A DNA stretch of 64,000 bases from JAWOJB01 sp046484325 (GCA_046484325.1 JAWOJB010000039.1:13596-77595), one strand, 5' to 3'; positions 25,564 to 34,565 are shown, counted from the stretch's first letter. Notes: generated by a model from the letters alone, not told the origin. Translations and numbers: made by a program.

Positions 25564-26498
25564 TCCTCTGAGTCATCGCCTCGCGGCTGCGCCTCGGCGC
25601 TGTCTGCGACACCCGAGTATCCGGGCTCCCGCGAGAGCACCACGTACCGCTGGGGTGCTACGCCCTCGGAATAGGACCGGATTCCCTCGTTGGCGGCGGC
25701 CGCATCGTGGATGACCTTCCGATCCGCGGCGCTCATCGGATCCAGCATCAGCTCGCCACCCTCTTCCAGGACCTGGGCGATGAGTTGGTTGGCGTAGATG
25801 GTCAGGGCCTGACGGCGCCGCTCGGCATAGCCGGCGATATCCAATCGGAGGCGCGCCGAGCCCTGGGTCTTGCGCTGCATCACGGTCTTCGTCAGATCGT
25901 GTACGGCCTCGAGCACCGACCCCCGGGTTCCGACCAGCGCCTCGGTCTGGTCACCGTGGACCTCGGCGACGATCGTGTCTTCCTCCACTCGCACATCCAC
26001 GGTGCCTTCGAGGCCGAATGCCGTGACGAGTCCCGAGAGGAAGTCACGAACGACCGGCACGAGTTCCTCGATCTCCACCTCCGGTAGCTCCTTCCTCGAC
26101 GTCTCGTCCACCCGTCCACCTCCCGAACCTCGGTCCTCACCACCGCGCCGAGCGCCCTCCCGCCGTCCAGCGTCGCCGGAGCCGCCGTCCTTGCGTTCGC
26201 CGCGATCTCGACCCTGCCGGCGCTCTCTGCGCTGCTCGCCCTGCCGGCTCCCACCGCGGTCGCCGCCTTCCCGTCCACCCGTCTCTCCTGGGCCCTTCTT
26301 TCGCCGCCGGCGGCGCTTCTTGGGGGCCTTCGGCTTCACCCGGACGATCGCGGGCGTACCGCCCATGCCCAGGAACCCCCTCTGCGGTTCTTGTAGGACC
26401 TCGACGTCGGCTCGCTCGGGGTCGTCGATCCCCAACTCGGCCAGGGCGGCAGCGACCGCCACCTCGACCGTCTTACCTCGTACTTCGACCCACTCCAC
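25560..26498 (-). CDS. jag: Jag/KhpB RNA-binding protein
   Basis: 312 aa. N-terminal Jag-N domain (VEVRGKTVEVAVAAALAELG, then GFLGMGGTPAIVRV). A long Arg/Gly/Lys-rich disordered linker follows (about 55-135), then a KH domain around DVRVEEDTIVAEVHG with ALVGTRGSVLEAVHDL. The C-terminal R3H domain has RLRLDIAGYAERRRQAL and MSAADRKVIHDAA. KhpB binds RNA with KhpA and influences cell-division and wall genes. GTG start 26498 is preceded by GGAGGAAGTGAC, a strong Shine-Dalgarno inside the yidC end. The basic linker is longer than in firmicutes. Confidence 0.93.
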   Translation of the reverse strand: MEWVEVRGKTVEVAVAAALAELGIDDPERADVEVLQEPQRGFLGMGGTPAIVRVKPKAPKKRRRRRKKGPGETGGREGGDRGGSRQGEQRRERRQGRDRGERKDGGSGDAGRREGARRGGEDRGSGGGRVDETSRKELPEVEIEELVPVVRDFLSGLVTAFGLEGTVDVRVEEDTIVAEVHGDQTEALVGTRGSVLEAVHDLTKTVMQRKTQGSARLRLDIAGYAERRRQALTIYANQLIAQVLEEGGELMLDPMSAADRKVIHDAAAANEGIRSYSEGVAPQRYVVLSREPGYSGVADSAEAQPRGDDSEE

Positions 26499-26499
26499 G

Positions 26500-27354
26500 T
26501 CACTTCCTCCTGCGACGTCGCCGTCTGTTGGACGTATTCTTCTGCGGTTTGGGCGCCGGTTGGGCACCGTTCGCGGCTTCCGGCTCCGGCTCGCTCGCGG
26601 CCGGCAGTTGTGGCCGGCCATCGATCTTGAAGATCACCACCTGTTGAACCAGCCGGAACAGGTTCGAGGTCGTCCAATAGAGGACGAGGCCGGCCGGGAA
26701 GTTCCACGAGATGAAGCCGATGAAGAGCGGCATGATCCGCGTGATCGCCTGCTGGGTCTGCTGTTGCTGCTTGTTGGCACCGGCGGCCGGGGTGCCCTGA
26801 CCCCGCATGGCGTGCCACTGCTGGAAGTACTGGCTGACCACCATGAGCAGCATCATCGCCAGGTAGGGGAGGGCGAGGAGCGCGCTCTGGCTGAAGGCTT
26901 GGGACGGGCTGGTCCCCAACTCCATTCCCAGGAAGACCGTCTGTCCACCGGCGATAGCCGATGCCAGGGCGGACTCCGACGGCACCGGCGAGAAGCTCAT
27001 GTTGGCGCCCAGCGGATCCTGGAGCGTCCGGAACAGCGCCAACCAGATGGGGAACTGGACGAGGAGCGGCAATAGGCAGCCACCCGGGGTGGCACCCGCC
27101 TCCCTCTGCACCCGCATCAGCTCGCGCTGCATCTCCTCTGGGCTCTCCTTGAGCTCCTTCTGGATGCGGCGGACCTCGGGTTGGATCGATTGGAAGGCAC
27201 GGGTGGCCCGCGTCTGCTTGAGCGTGAGCGGGAACAGGATCAGGTTCACCGTGAGGGTGAGGAGGATGATCGAGACGCCGTAGCTGGGGACGATGTCGAA
27301 GTAGAACGCGAGCCCCCGGCCCAGCAGCTGTTCCAGAAACTGGAAGATCCCCAT
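26500..27354 (-). CDS. yidC: Membrane protein insertase YidC
   Basis: 284 aa, about five TM segments (start MGIFQFLEQLLGRGLAFYF; YGVSIILLTLTVNLILFPLT; GGCLLPLLVQFPIWLALFRTL; LALPYLAMMLLMVVSQYFQ; IMPLFIGFISWNFPAGLVLYW). The family loop RATRAFQSIQPEVRRIQKE and a basic C-terminal tail (NRRRRRRRK) for ribosome contact are present. It inserts and folds membrane proteins with or without SecYEG. ATG 27354 overlaps the yidD stop by one base. Confidence 0.95.
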   Translation of the reverse strand: MGIFQFLEQLLGRGLAFYFDIVPSYGVSIILLTLTVNLILFPLTLKQTRATRAFQSIQPEVRRIQKELKESPEEMQRELMRVQREAGATPGGCLLPLLVQFPIWLALFRTLQDPLGANMSFSPVPSESALASAIAGGQTVFLGMELGTSPSQAFSQSALLALPYLAMMLLMVVSQYFQQWHAMRGQGTPAAGANKQQQQTQQAITRIMPLFIGFISWNFPAGLVLYWTTSNLFRLVQQVVIFKIDGRPQLPAASEPEPEAANGAQPAPKPQKNTSNRRRRRRRK

Positions 27355-27617
27355 CAGTCGGTCCCCTCACGCGATGGCACCGGGTCGTAGCCTCCCCCGT
27401 GGAGGGGATGGCAGCGACCGATCCTGCGGATCGCCAGCCAACCACCATGCGCCAAGCCGAATCGCTCGATGGCCTCCGCCGCATAAGCCGAGCAGGTCGG
27501 CTGGTAGCGGCAATTCGAGGCCAGCAGCGGGCTGAGCCACCGCCGGTACCCGGCGATTCCCATGAGCGCCATGCCGGCAGGCGTCCAGAACGGTCGCTGC
27601 GGGTGCATCTCGGTCAT
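27354..27617 (-). CDS. yidD: Membrane protein insertion efficiency factor YidD
   Basis: 87 aa. The family core is intact: YRRWLSPLLASNCRYQPTCS, YAAEAIERFGLAHGGWLAIR and RIGRCHPLHGGGYDPVP, with the three conserved cysteines. Start ATG 27617 overlaps the rnpA stop (ATGA); the frame continues upstream through rnpA as a shadow. It sits in the standard rpmH-rnpA-yidD-yidC cluster. Confidence 0.94.
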   Translation of the reverse strand: MTEMHPQRPFWTPAGMALMGIAGYRRWLSPLLASNCRYQPTCSAYAAEAIERFGLAHGGWLAIRRIGRCHPLHGGGYDPVPSREGTD

Positions 27618-27979
27618 CGGGCCGCTCCTTCCTCCAGCCAGCGGACCAACTGGGCGAAGGGGGCAGCCACGACCTCGGCCGAGGCGATGACCACGTAGTC
27701 GAGGTCCGCCGGCCACGAGGCCACGGCGGCGGCGTGCCGGAGCCGGCGCTTGGCTCGATTGCGGAGCACTGCTTTGCCTACCTTCCTTCCGACCACCAAG
27801 CCGACCCGGACCACACCGTCGGCTCCCGGGGCGGACACCACCACGAGACCACCCCGGCGGCGGCGGATGCCGGTGTCGAGCACTCGACGGAAATCCTCGG
27901 AACGCCGGAGCCGGGCGAAGACGGGCTCAGGCCGCGAGACGTTTGCGACCCTTGTCGCGGCGGGCCTTGATGACTGCAC
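27614..27979 (-). CDS. rnpA: Ribonuclease P protein component, start inside rpmH
   Basis: Protein subunit assisting the RNase P RNA in tRNA 5' processing. 121 aa. LRRSEDFRRVLDTG, VRVGLVVGRKVGKAVLRNRAKRRLRHA (the RNR motif) and DYVVIASAEV are typical. The only plausible start codon is ATG 27979, which lies 53 bases inside rpmH in another frame; there is no ATG, GTG or TTG between it and the conserved SEDFRR region. Translation is therefore probably coupled to rpmH. Confidence 0.9.
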   Translation of the reverse strand: MQSSRPAATRVANVSRPEPVFARLRRSEDFRRVLDTGIRRRRGGLVVVSAPGADGVVRVGLVVGRKVGKAVLRNRAKRRLRHAAAVASWPADLDYVVIASAEVVAAPFAQLVRWLEEGAAR

Positions 27980-28061
27980 GGCCGGACCGGGTGCGCATGC
28001 GGGCGCGGAAGCCGTGCTTGCGCTTGCGACGGCGAACCTTGGGTTGATACGTCCTCTTCAT
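27927..28061 (-). CDS. rpmH: 50S ribosomal protein L34
   Basis: 44 aa, strongly basic, full length: start MKRTYQPKVRRRKRKHGF then RARMRTRSGRAVIKARRDKG. ATG at 28061; no good Shine-Dalgarno is visible. It is transcribed away from dnaA, its usual divergent partner, across the 442-bp control region. Confidence 0.97.
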   Translation of the reverse strand: MKRTYQPKVRRRKRKHGFRARMRTRSGRAVIKARRDKGRKRLAA

Positions 28062-28503
28062 GATGGCACGACTCGACTCGCAACGAGTGACGGGGGATGA
28101 GAGCGGGAGCCTACGGACGGCACGGAGCACCTGTCAAAGCAGGGTCGCGAGAAACGGCCATGGACCGCGAAAGCTCGCCTTCGGTGCCGGGGGCACATTC
28201 TGGGCGCCTTCGGCCCCCGTCGCGGACGGCGAATCCCCCGATTCACCTGGCGGTTTCCAGATTCCCCCATACCCACCAATGCCCTGCAACGTCGATTTCC
28301 GCGCTCTTGAAGGCCCGTTTCGGCCGTCCATATACTCGCCCTCCCGGCCGTGAACCAGGGTGCCTTCCCCCACCCGGCCCCGGTCTGCACGCCGAGATTT
28401 CGGAGTGAAGATGCGTCGGCGAGCCTTGTCCACACATGTGGAATCGCCTGTGGAAATCATGGGTGCGTCGGCCTGAAGTAGGAGCTCGTGGGAGGAGGAG
28501 CCC
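28062..28503. promoter_or_regulatory. rpmH-dnaA divergent control region with DnaA boxes
   Basis: A 442-bp non-coding gap. Near dnaA it holds TTGTCCACA (28426-28434), the usual high-GC DnaA box, and two reverse-oriented near matches, TGTGGAATC (28437-28445) and TGTGGAAAT (28449-28457). GGAGGAGG precedes the dnaA GTG. The boxes suggest autoregulation of dnaA or an origin sub-region. The rest (28062-28400) is GC-rich with no ORF I would support. Confidence 0.7.
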
Positions 28504-29871
28504 GTGGACGACGGGTTTGATCGTTCGTCCGAGCGTTTTCGACGCACCCTGCGCGAGAGCGTGTCGGAGAGCAACTGGGATGCCTGGCTCAGCGGCCTCC
28601 ATGCGCGGGCCAACGACGGTGGCGTGACGATCCTGGCACCGAGCGAGTTCCATCTGCGCTGGGTCCGGGACAAACACGGTGGGATGGTCGAGGACGTGGT
28701 CCGCTCCGTCTATGGCACGGACGTCGCCGTCGACTTCGGGGTCGGTGAGACCCTGGCGCCGTTCGAGGCTGGCTCCGCCGAGCCCTTCACCGACCCCGGT
28801 GTCCTGCCACCGATAGTGGCCGAGGCACCACCACCCGTGAACGGAGGGAGGCGGCTCGTCGAGCGCTACCGGTTCGAGAGCTTCGTCGTGGGCCCCTCGA
28901 ATCGCTTCGCCTGGGCCGCCGCCATGGCGGTGGCCGAACAGCCCGGAACCCACTACAACCCGCTCTTCATCTACGGCGGGGCCGGACTCGGCAAGACCCA
29001 CCTGCTCAACGCCATCGGGCATCTTGCGCTGGAGCTGTACCCCGGCCTGTCGGTGCGCTACGTCTCCTCGGAGACGTTCTTCAGCGACTTCATCGACTCG
29101 ATCCGGCGCAAGCGGATGGACGACTTCAAACACCGCTACCGGACGACCGACCTGCTGCTCCTCGACGACGTGCAGTTCTTCGAAGGCAAGGAACAGATCC
29201 TCGAGGAGTTCTTTCACACCTTCAACACCCTCTACGAGTCCGGCAAGCAGATGGTGATCAGCTCGGATCGCCATCCCCGCAACCTGTCGACGCTCGAAGA
29301 CCGACTCCGCAGCCGCTTCGAATGGGGGCTCCTCACCGACATCCAGCCACCCGACGTGGAGACCCGCCTGGCCATCCTCAAGCGCCACGCCGAGGGCGCC
29401 CCTCATCCGGTAGCCGAGCCTGTGCTCGAGTACATCGCCGGGCTCGTCTCCGACAACATCCGCGAGTTGGAGGGCGCCTTCACGCGGGTGTCCGCCTATG
29501 CCATGCTCACCCACCAGACCGTCGACCTGGCGATGGCGGAGAGGGTCCTCCAGGATCTCCTCCCCGGGCACGAGTCGAAGCGGGTGAGCCCCGAGGACAT
29601 CATCCGCGCCACCGCCGATGCATTCGGGTTCCCGGTCGAGGACGTGGTCGGCGGCAGTCGCCGTCAGCCCCTCGTCCAGTGCCGCCAGGTGGCCATGTAC
29701 CTGTGCCGTGAGCACACCGACCTCTCCCTCCCCAAGATCGGGGCGCTCTTTGGAGGCCGCGACCACACGACGGTCCTGTACGCGCTCGAGAAGGTCAAGC
29801 GGGTGATGCGCAGCGATCGACGGGTGTTCGACCTCGTGTCCGAGCTCTCCCAGGACCTGAGGAGAACCTGA
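28504..29871 (+). CDS. dnaA: Chromosomal replication initiator protein DnaA
   Basis: 455 aa. Domain I (1-80), short linker domain II (about 81-118), AAA+ domain III with Walker A GGAGLGKTH (158-166) and Walker B LLLLDDVQFFEGKEQ, and C-terminal DNA-binding domain IV with LPKIGALFGGRDHTTVLYAL (DnaA signature). GTG start 28504 with a strong GGAGGAGG upstream. The linker is shorter than in mycobacteria and Streptomyces. Confidence 0.98.
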   Translation: MDDGFDRSSERFRRTLRESVSESNWDAWLSGLHARANDGGVTILAPSEFHLRWVRDKHGGMVEDVVRSVYGTDVAVDFGVGETLAPFEAGSAEPFTDPGVLPPIVAEAPPPVNGGRRLVERYRFESFVVGPSNRFAWAAAMAVAEQPGTHYNPLFIYGGAGLGKTHLLNAIGHLALELYPGLSVRYVSSETFFSDFIDSIRRKRMDDFKHRYRTTDLLLLDDVQFFEGKEQILEEFFHTFNTLYESGKQMVISSDRHPRNLSTLEDRLRSRFEWGLLTDIQPPDVETRLAILKRHAEGAPHPVAEPVLEYIAGLVSDNIRELEGAFTRVSAYAMLTHQTVDLAMAERVLQDLLPGHESKRVSPEDIIRATADAFGFPVEDVVGGSRRQPLVQCRQVAMYLCREHTDLSLPKIGALFGGRDHTTVLYALEKVKRVMRSDRRVFDLVSELSQDLRRT

Positions 29872-30061
29872 GTGCTGTCCACAGGGCCCGGCCGACAGCC
29901 CGACCTCCTGTGGAGGACGGCACCCGCCGTCCACACCCCCTGGGGAGAGGGATCCCCAGGTGTCATCAGATCCCGTACGATCTCTCCACAATCCACAGTG
30001 CCTGCTACTACCACTACCACCGATCGATAGATCGAAGAAGACAGAGAAGGGAAACCGACCT
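29872..30061. other. Candidate origin of replication (oriC) between dnaA and dnaN
   Basis: A 190-bp gap with several near-consensus DnaA boxes: CTGTCCACA (29875-29883), TGTGGA (29909-29914, reverse), CCGTCCACA (29937-29945), TCTCCACA (29993-30000) and AATCCACA (30000-30007). The last pair leads into a less GC-rich run, CTACTACCACTACCACC (about 30013-30029), which resembles the DnaA-trio strand-opening element next to a DnaA box. A TACGAT hexamer at 29986-29991 may serve dnaN. This is the standard actinobacterial oriC location, but the gap is short compared with several hundred bases in mycobacteria. Confidence 0.68.
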
Positions 30062-31144
30062 GTGCGAATCCGAGCCGAGCGGGACGATCTGGCCGATGTC
30101 TTCTCCCGCGCCAATCGCGCCGTAGGGAGCCGTACCGCCCTGCCGGTACTCCAGGGGCTCCTCTGCGAGGCCACCGGATCGACCTTACGGGTCACCGGCA
30201 CGGACCTCGAGATGACCGCCCGAACCCAGGCACCGGTCGAGGTGATGGAGGAGGGCAGGGTGGTGATCCCAGGCAGGCTGGTCTCCGAGGCCGTCCGGAA
30301 ACTGCCGGCGGGGCCTGTCACGGTGGGCTCGAACGACGGCGAGGTCGAGATCGTCGGCCGGGGCCCACGCTTCACCCTCCGCCAGCTCTCGCTGGAGGAT
30401 TTCCCCGCGCTCGACGATACCCCCGTGCAGGGAACCGAGGTCGATGGGGACGATCTGGCCCAGGCGATCTCGCAGGTCGTGACCGCCGCCTCGGGTGACG
30501 CCGCCCGTCCCATCCTCACCGGGGTGCTCTTCGAGCCGGGCGAGGACGGTCTCCGGCTCGTCGCCACGGACTCGTATCGTTTGGCTGTGCGTGATCTGCC
30601 CGGTGTCGGGATCGGGGCCAGTGGCCTGGTTCCGGCCCGCGGCCTCCGGGAGATGGCGCGGACGATCGGGGCCGCCAAGGTCAACGTCGCCCTGGAGGGG
30701 AGGGAGGGCGTGTTCGCCAGCGATCGGGGCAGCCTCCGCCTCCGGCTCATCGAGGGCACCTTCCCGAAATACCGGTCGCTCCTGCCCGATTCGTATCCGA
30801 ACCGGGTGGTCGTCGACAAGGCGGATCTGCTCGATGCGTTGGGGCGGGTCGCGCTGGTCGCCGAAGACCACATCCCCGTTCGTCTCACGGTCGGTTCCGG
30901 CGGGGTAGAGGTGGCGGTGACCCGCCAGGACGTGGGCGCCGAGGCCGAGCACCTCGACGGGGACTTCTCAGGGGAGACCGAGGAGATCCTCATCGCCTTC
31001 AACCCGCGCTACCTGGCGGAGGGTGTGGCGGCCATCCCGGGCGAGCGGGTGCGGATCCAGGTGATCGACGGCCTCAAGCCGAGCGTCATCGACGATGCCG
31101 AGACTGGCGGGTTCCTCTACCTGCTCATGCCGGTCCGTATCTGA
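30062..31144 (+). CDS. dnaN: DNA polymerase III sliding clamp (beta)
   Basis: 360 aa. Three clamp domains; RLVATDSYRLAVRDLP, IEGTFPKYRSLLP and the C-terminal GFLYLLMPVRI (LMPVR type ending) are diagnostic. Start chosen as GTG 30062 (VRIRAERDDLADV); the frame is open 34 codons upstream across oriC, but that stretch is not clamp-like. Confidence 0.97.
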   Translation: MRIRAERDDLADVFSRANRAVGSRTALPVLQGLLCEATGSTLRVTGTDLEMTARTQAPVEVMEEGRVVIPGRLVSEAVRKLPAGPVTVGSNDGEVEIVGRGPRFTLRQLSLEDFPALDDTPVQGTEVDGDDLAQAISQVVTAASGDAARPILTGVLFEPGEDGLRLVATDSYRLAVRDLPGVGIGASGLVPARGLREMARTIGAAKVNVALEGREGVFASDRGSLRLRLIEGTFPKYRSLLPDSYPNRVVVDKADLLDALGRVALVAEDHIPVRLTVGSGGVEVAVTRQDVGAEAEHLDGDFSGETEEILIAFNPRYLAEGVAAIPGERVRIQVIDGLKPSVIDDAETGGFLYLLMPVRI

Positions 31145-31147
31145 CGC

Positions 31148-32239
31148 GTGCGGCTCGACTGGATCCAGCTGCACCGATTTCGGTGCTACTCAGAACTCCG
31201 ATTTGTCCCCGATCCCGGCGTCAACCTCCTCATCGGCGAGAACGGAGCCGGTAAGACCTCCCTCCTGGAGGGAATCGGGTACCTCTCGAGTCTCAGCTCC
31301 TTCCGGAACGTGCCCGATGCCGAGCTCGTGGCGGAAGGGGAGGAGGTGGCGGCGGTGCGAGGCTCGATCGGGAGGGAGGAGAGCCCCTCGCTGGTGGAGG
31401 TCGAGATCCGTCGCCGGGGCGGGAGGCGGGCATTGCTCGATCGGACGAGGCTCCAGCGCTCCTCCGACCTGCTCGGCGTGGTGCGGGTGGTGACCTTTCT
31501 CCCCGACGATCTCGACCTCGTGAAACGCGGCCCCGGGTACCGGCGGGACCTGTTGGACAGCACCGCCGTGCAACTCTGGCCGGGATCCCATGCCGACCAG
31601 GCCGAGTTCGAGCGCGCCCTCCGGCAACGGAATGCCTTCCTGCGGGCCGGGGTGCCCGATGAGACGACCCTGGCGGTCTGGGACGAGCGTCTGGCATTGG
31701 CGGGCGGGCGGGTGATGGCGCGGCGGGCCCAGTGCGCGCGCGCCCTCTCCGAGCGTCTGGGGGGCGCCTATCGGGCGGTTGCGGGATCCGGGCCCGACGT
31801 GGCGCTCGTCTATCGGTCGGAATGGGGTGCCGACCTCGACCCATCGGTTGGGGCGACCGAGTGGGCAGCCATGCTCGTCGAGCGACTCCGGGGCCGGCGT
31901 CGCGAGGACTTCGAACGACGGCAGACATCCACGGGCCCGCAGCGAGACGAGCCGGTCTTCCTCCTGGACGGGCACGACATCCGCTTTCGTGGAAGCCAGG
32001 GTGAACAGCGGACACTGGCGCTGGCGGTCCGGCTCGCCACCCACACGGCGGTCGAGGAGGTCGTGGGGGTCACCCCGCTGCTCGTTCTCGACGACGTGTT
32101 CAGCGAGCTCGACGAGAAGCGGTCGAGGGCGCTCGCCGACGCCCTCCCGACAGCCCAGACGTTCATCTCGTCCGCCCGGCCGGAGGACGTGCCGGTTCGG
32201 GGCCGGGTCTGGTCGGTCACGCGAGGAGCGGTGCGATGA
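31148..32239 (+). CDS. recF: DNA replication and repair protein RecF
   Basis: 363 aa SMC-like ATPase that helps load RecA at gaps. Start MRLDWIQLHRFRCYSEL, Walker A GENGAGKTSLLEGI, signature region FRGSQGEQRTLALAVRLA and Walker B PLLVLDDVFSELDEKR. GTG 31148, three bases after dnaN; its stop overlaps the DUF721 ATG. Confidence 0.96.
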   Translation: MRLDWIQLHRFRCYSELRFVPDPGVNLLIGENGAGKTSLLEGIGYLSSLSSFRNVPDAELVAEGEEVAAVRGSIGREESPSLVEVEIRRRGGRRALLDRTRLQRSSDLLGVVRVVTFLPDDLDLVKRGPGYRRDLLDSTAVQLWPGSHADQAEFERALRQRNAFLRAGVPDETTLAVWDERLALAGGRVMARRAQCARALSERLGGAYRAVAGSGPDVALVYRSEWGADLDPSVGATEWAAMLVERLRGRRREDFERRQTSTGPQRDEPVFLLDGHDIRFRGSQGEQRTLALAVRLATHTAVEEVVGVTPLLVLDDVFSELDEKRSRALADALPTAQTFISSARPEDVPVRGRVWSVTRGAVR

Positions 32240-32559
32240 ACCGTCGAGACCCGATGCCGCTGGGGGAGGGGATCTCGGCCTTTCTCGCCCGATTCGGGCT
32301 TCCGACCCCCGAGGTGGTGGACACGATCGAGGAGCGCTGGGCCTCCCTCGGGAGCCCCTGGGCCGATCACGCCCGCCCGCTCGTCCTCAAGGACGGAGAG
32401 CTGGTCGTCGAGGCCAGAGACCCGGCCACCGTGACGATGCTCCGCTATGCGGTGGGAGACCTCCATCGGGTGCTCGACCGCGAGTTGGGGACCGGGGTTG
32501 TGAGGTCGGTGACGATCCGTCCCCCGGCCCGGGGTCGAGCCGGGAAAGACCCGTCGTGA
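32236..32559 (+). CDS. DUF721 (DciA-like) protein
   Basis: 107 aa. Fits the small DUF721 protein found between recF and gyrB in most actinobacteria: ERWASLGSPWADHARPLVLK, then GELVVEARDPATVTMLRY. DciA relatives load the replicative helicase DnaB; that role is inferred from the family. The ATG overlaps the recF stop by 4 bp. Confidence 0.88.
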   Translation: MNRRDPMPLGEGISAFLARFGLPTPEVVDTIEERWASLGSPWADHARPLVLKDGELVVEARDPATVTMLRYAVGDLHRVLDRELGTGVVRSVTIRPPARGRAGKDPS

Positions 32560-32561
32560 CG

Positions 32562-32580
32562 TATACTTACATGTCTGTAA
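32562..32580 (+). promoter_or_regulatory. gyrB promoter -10 element overlapped by an inverted repeat
   Basis: TATACT (32562-32567) is a good -10 hexamer about 75 bases before gyrB. Sharing its last base is TTACA-TGTC-TGTAA (32567-32580), a perfect 5-bp inverted repeat at the expected transcription start. No clear -35 is present. The repeat could be an operator or part of a supercoiling-sensitive start site; neither is shown. Confidence 0.5.
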
Positions 32581-32638
32581 ATCCCCTCTCCCGGCGGGTC
32601 GCCACGCGGGGCGGGACCCCGGATCGAAGGAGGCATCG

Positions 32639-34552
32639 TTGACGACCACCCGAGGCGCCGACTCGTACGGAGCCAAGGACATCACCGTCCTCGAGGGCCT
32701 CGACCCGGTCCGCCGGCGACCCAGCATGTACATCGGGTCGACCGGGCCGCGTGGGCTCCATCACCTCATCTGGGAGGTCGTCGACAACTCGGTCGACGAG
32801 GCGATGGCCGGGTTCTGCAACCGCATCGACGTGACGCTGCTCGCGGATGGAGGTGTGCGGGTGATCGACGACGGGCGCGGTATCCCCGTCGAGAAGCACA
32901 CCAAGTCGCGCCGCTCGGCCCTCACGACGGTGCTCACCACCCTCCACGCCGGCGGCAAGTTCGAGCAGGGCGCCTACACCGTGTCCGGAGGCCTCCACGG
33001 CGTAGGGGTGTCGGTGGTCAACGCCCTCTCCGCGCGCCTCGAGGCCGAGGTGCGCCGCGACGGCCATGTCTGGCAGCAGTTGTTCGTGCGGGGCAAGCCC
33101 GAGGGCGACGTGACGAAGCAACGCCCGTGGAAACGAAACACCGGGACCACGATCACCTTCTGGCCCGACCACGAGATCTTCACCGAGACCACCGAGTTCG
33201 CCTACGACACGGTCGCCTCCCGGCTGCGGGAGCTCGCCTTTCTCAACAAGGGCCTGGAGATCGTCTTCACCGACGAGCGGGCCGAGCCGCGGACCGAGAC
33301 GTTCCTCTATCGGGGCGGCCTCATCGACTTCGTGCGGCATCTCAACGTCAACCGGGAGCCGCTCCACCCCCACGTCGTGTACCTCGAGGACCAGTCGGAT
33401 GAGGCCGAGCTCGAGGTGGCGCTGCAGTGGACCCGCACCTACACCGAGGCCGTGCTCTCCTTCGCCAACAACATCAACACCCACGAGGGCGGCACCCACG
33501 AGGAGGGGTTCCGCAAGGCCCTCACGAAGGCCATCAACGATTTCGGGCGGTCGAAGAACATCATCAAGGAGAAGGACGAGAACCTCCAGGGCGAGGACGT
33601 CCGCGAGGGCCTCACCGCCGTGATCTCGGTGAAAGTCAAGCAGCCCCAGTTCGAAGGCCAGACCAAGACCAAGCTCGGGAACACCGAGATCCGCTCGTAC
33701 GTCGAGCGCGCTCTGAACCGGCTCCTTCCCGAGTGGCTCGAGCGGTACTCGGCCGAGTCCCGGATCATCGTCGAGAAGTCGATCTCCGCTTCGAAGGCTC
33801 GTGAGGCCGCCCGCAAGGCGCGTGAGCTCACCCGCCGCAAGTCCCTGCTCGAGTCGACCAGCCTGCCGGGAAAGCTGGCCGATTGCTCGTCCCGGGACCC
33901 GGGCGAGAGCGAGCTGTTCATCGTCGAGGGGGACTCGGCGGCCGGGCCCGCCAAGTCGGCCCGCGACTCGTCGATCCAGGCGATCCTCCCCATCCGGGGG
34001 AAGATTCTCAACGTGGAGAAGGCCCGGCTCGCCAAGGCGCTCCAGAACACCGAGGTCCAGGGGATCATCACGGCCTCCGGTACCGGGATCGGGGACGAGT
34101 TCGACATCGAGAAGGCCCGCTACCACAAGATCGTGATGCTCACCGATGCCGATGTGGACGGGTCGCACATCCGCACTCTCCTCCTCACGCTCATCTTCCG
34201 GCACATGCGGGGCCTCATCGAGGCCGGCTATGTGTACGTGGCCCAGCCGCCGCTCTACCGGCTCAAGGTGGGGAGCAAGGTCCACTATCTGAAGGACGAC
34301 GCAGCCCTCACCGCATTCCAGGTGGATCACCCGAAGGTGAACCCCACACGGTTCAAGGGCCTCGGTGAGATGAACCCGGATGAGCTCTGGGACACGACGA
34401 TGAACCCGGAGACGCGGACGCTCGTTCGCGTCGAGTTGGAGGACGCGGCCCGGTCCGAGGAGATCTTCTCCACGCTGATGGGCGAGGACGTCGCCGACCG
34501 GAAGGCCTTCATCCAGCAGAACGCCAAGGACGTCCGCTTCCTGGACGTGTGA
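32639..34552 (+). CDS. gyrB: DNA gyrase subunit B
   Basis: 637 aa ATPase subunit. GHKL features EVVDNSVDEAMAG, DDGRGIPVEKH and GGLHGVGVSVVNALS; QTK loop EGQTKTKLGNTE; TOPRIM EGDSAAGPAKSARDSS and DADVDGSHIRTLLL. In the first TOPRIM motif the usual EGDSAGGSAK reads EGDSAAGPAK. TTG start at 32639 is supported by AAGGAGG seven bases upstream. gyrA follows after 13 bp. Confidence 0.97.
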   Translation: MTTTRGADSYGAKDITVLEGLDPVRRRPSMYIGSTGPRGLHHLIWEVVDNSVDEAMAGFCNRIDVTLLADGGVRVIDDGRGIPVEKHTKSRRSALTTVLTTLHAGGKFEQGAYTVSGGLHGVGVSVVNALSARLEAEVRRDGHVWQQLFVRGKPEGDVTKQRPWKRNTGTTITFWPDHEIFTETTEFAYDTVASRLRELAFLNKGLEIVFTDERAEPRTETFLYRGGLIDFVRHLNVNREPLHPHVVYLEDQSDEAELEVALQWTRTYTEAVLSFANNINTHEGGTHEEGFRKALTKAINDFGRSKNIIKEKDENLQGEDVREGLTAVISVKVKQPQFEGQTKTKLGNTEIRSYVERALNRLLPEWLERYSAESRIIVEKSISASKAREAARKARELTRRKSLLESTSLPGKLADCSSRDPGESELFIVEGDSAAGPAKSARDSSIQAILPIRGKILNVEKARLAKALQNTEVQGIITASGTGIGDEFDIEKARYHKIVMLTDADVDGSHIRTLLLTLIFRHMRGLIEAGYVYVAQPPLYRLKVGSKVHYLKDDAALTAFQVDHPKVNPTRFKGLGEMNPDELWDTTMNPETRTLVRVELEDAARSEEIFSTLMGEDVADRKAFIQQNAKDVRFLDV

Positions 34553-34565
34553 ACAGGGGAACCCG

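Noticed and set aside
28243..31002. 919-codon minus-strand frame across dnaA and dnaN
   Set aside because: It would cover oriC and lies antisense to dnaA and dnaN, both certain genes.
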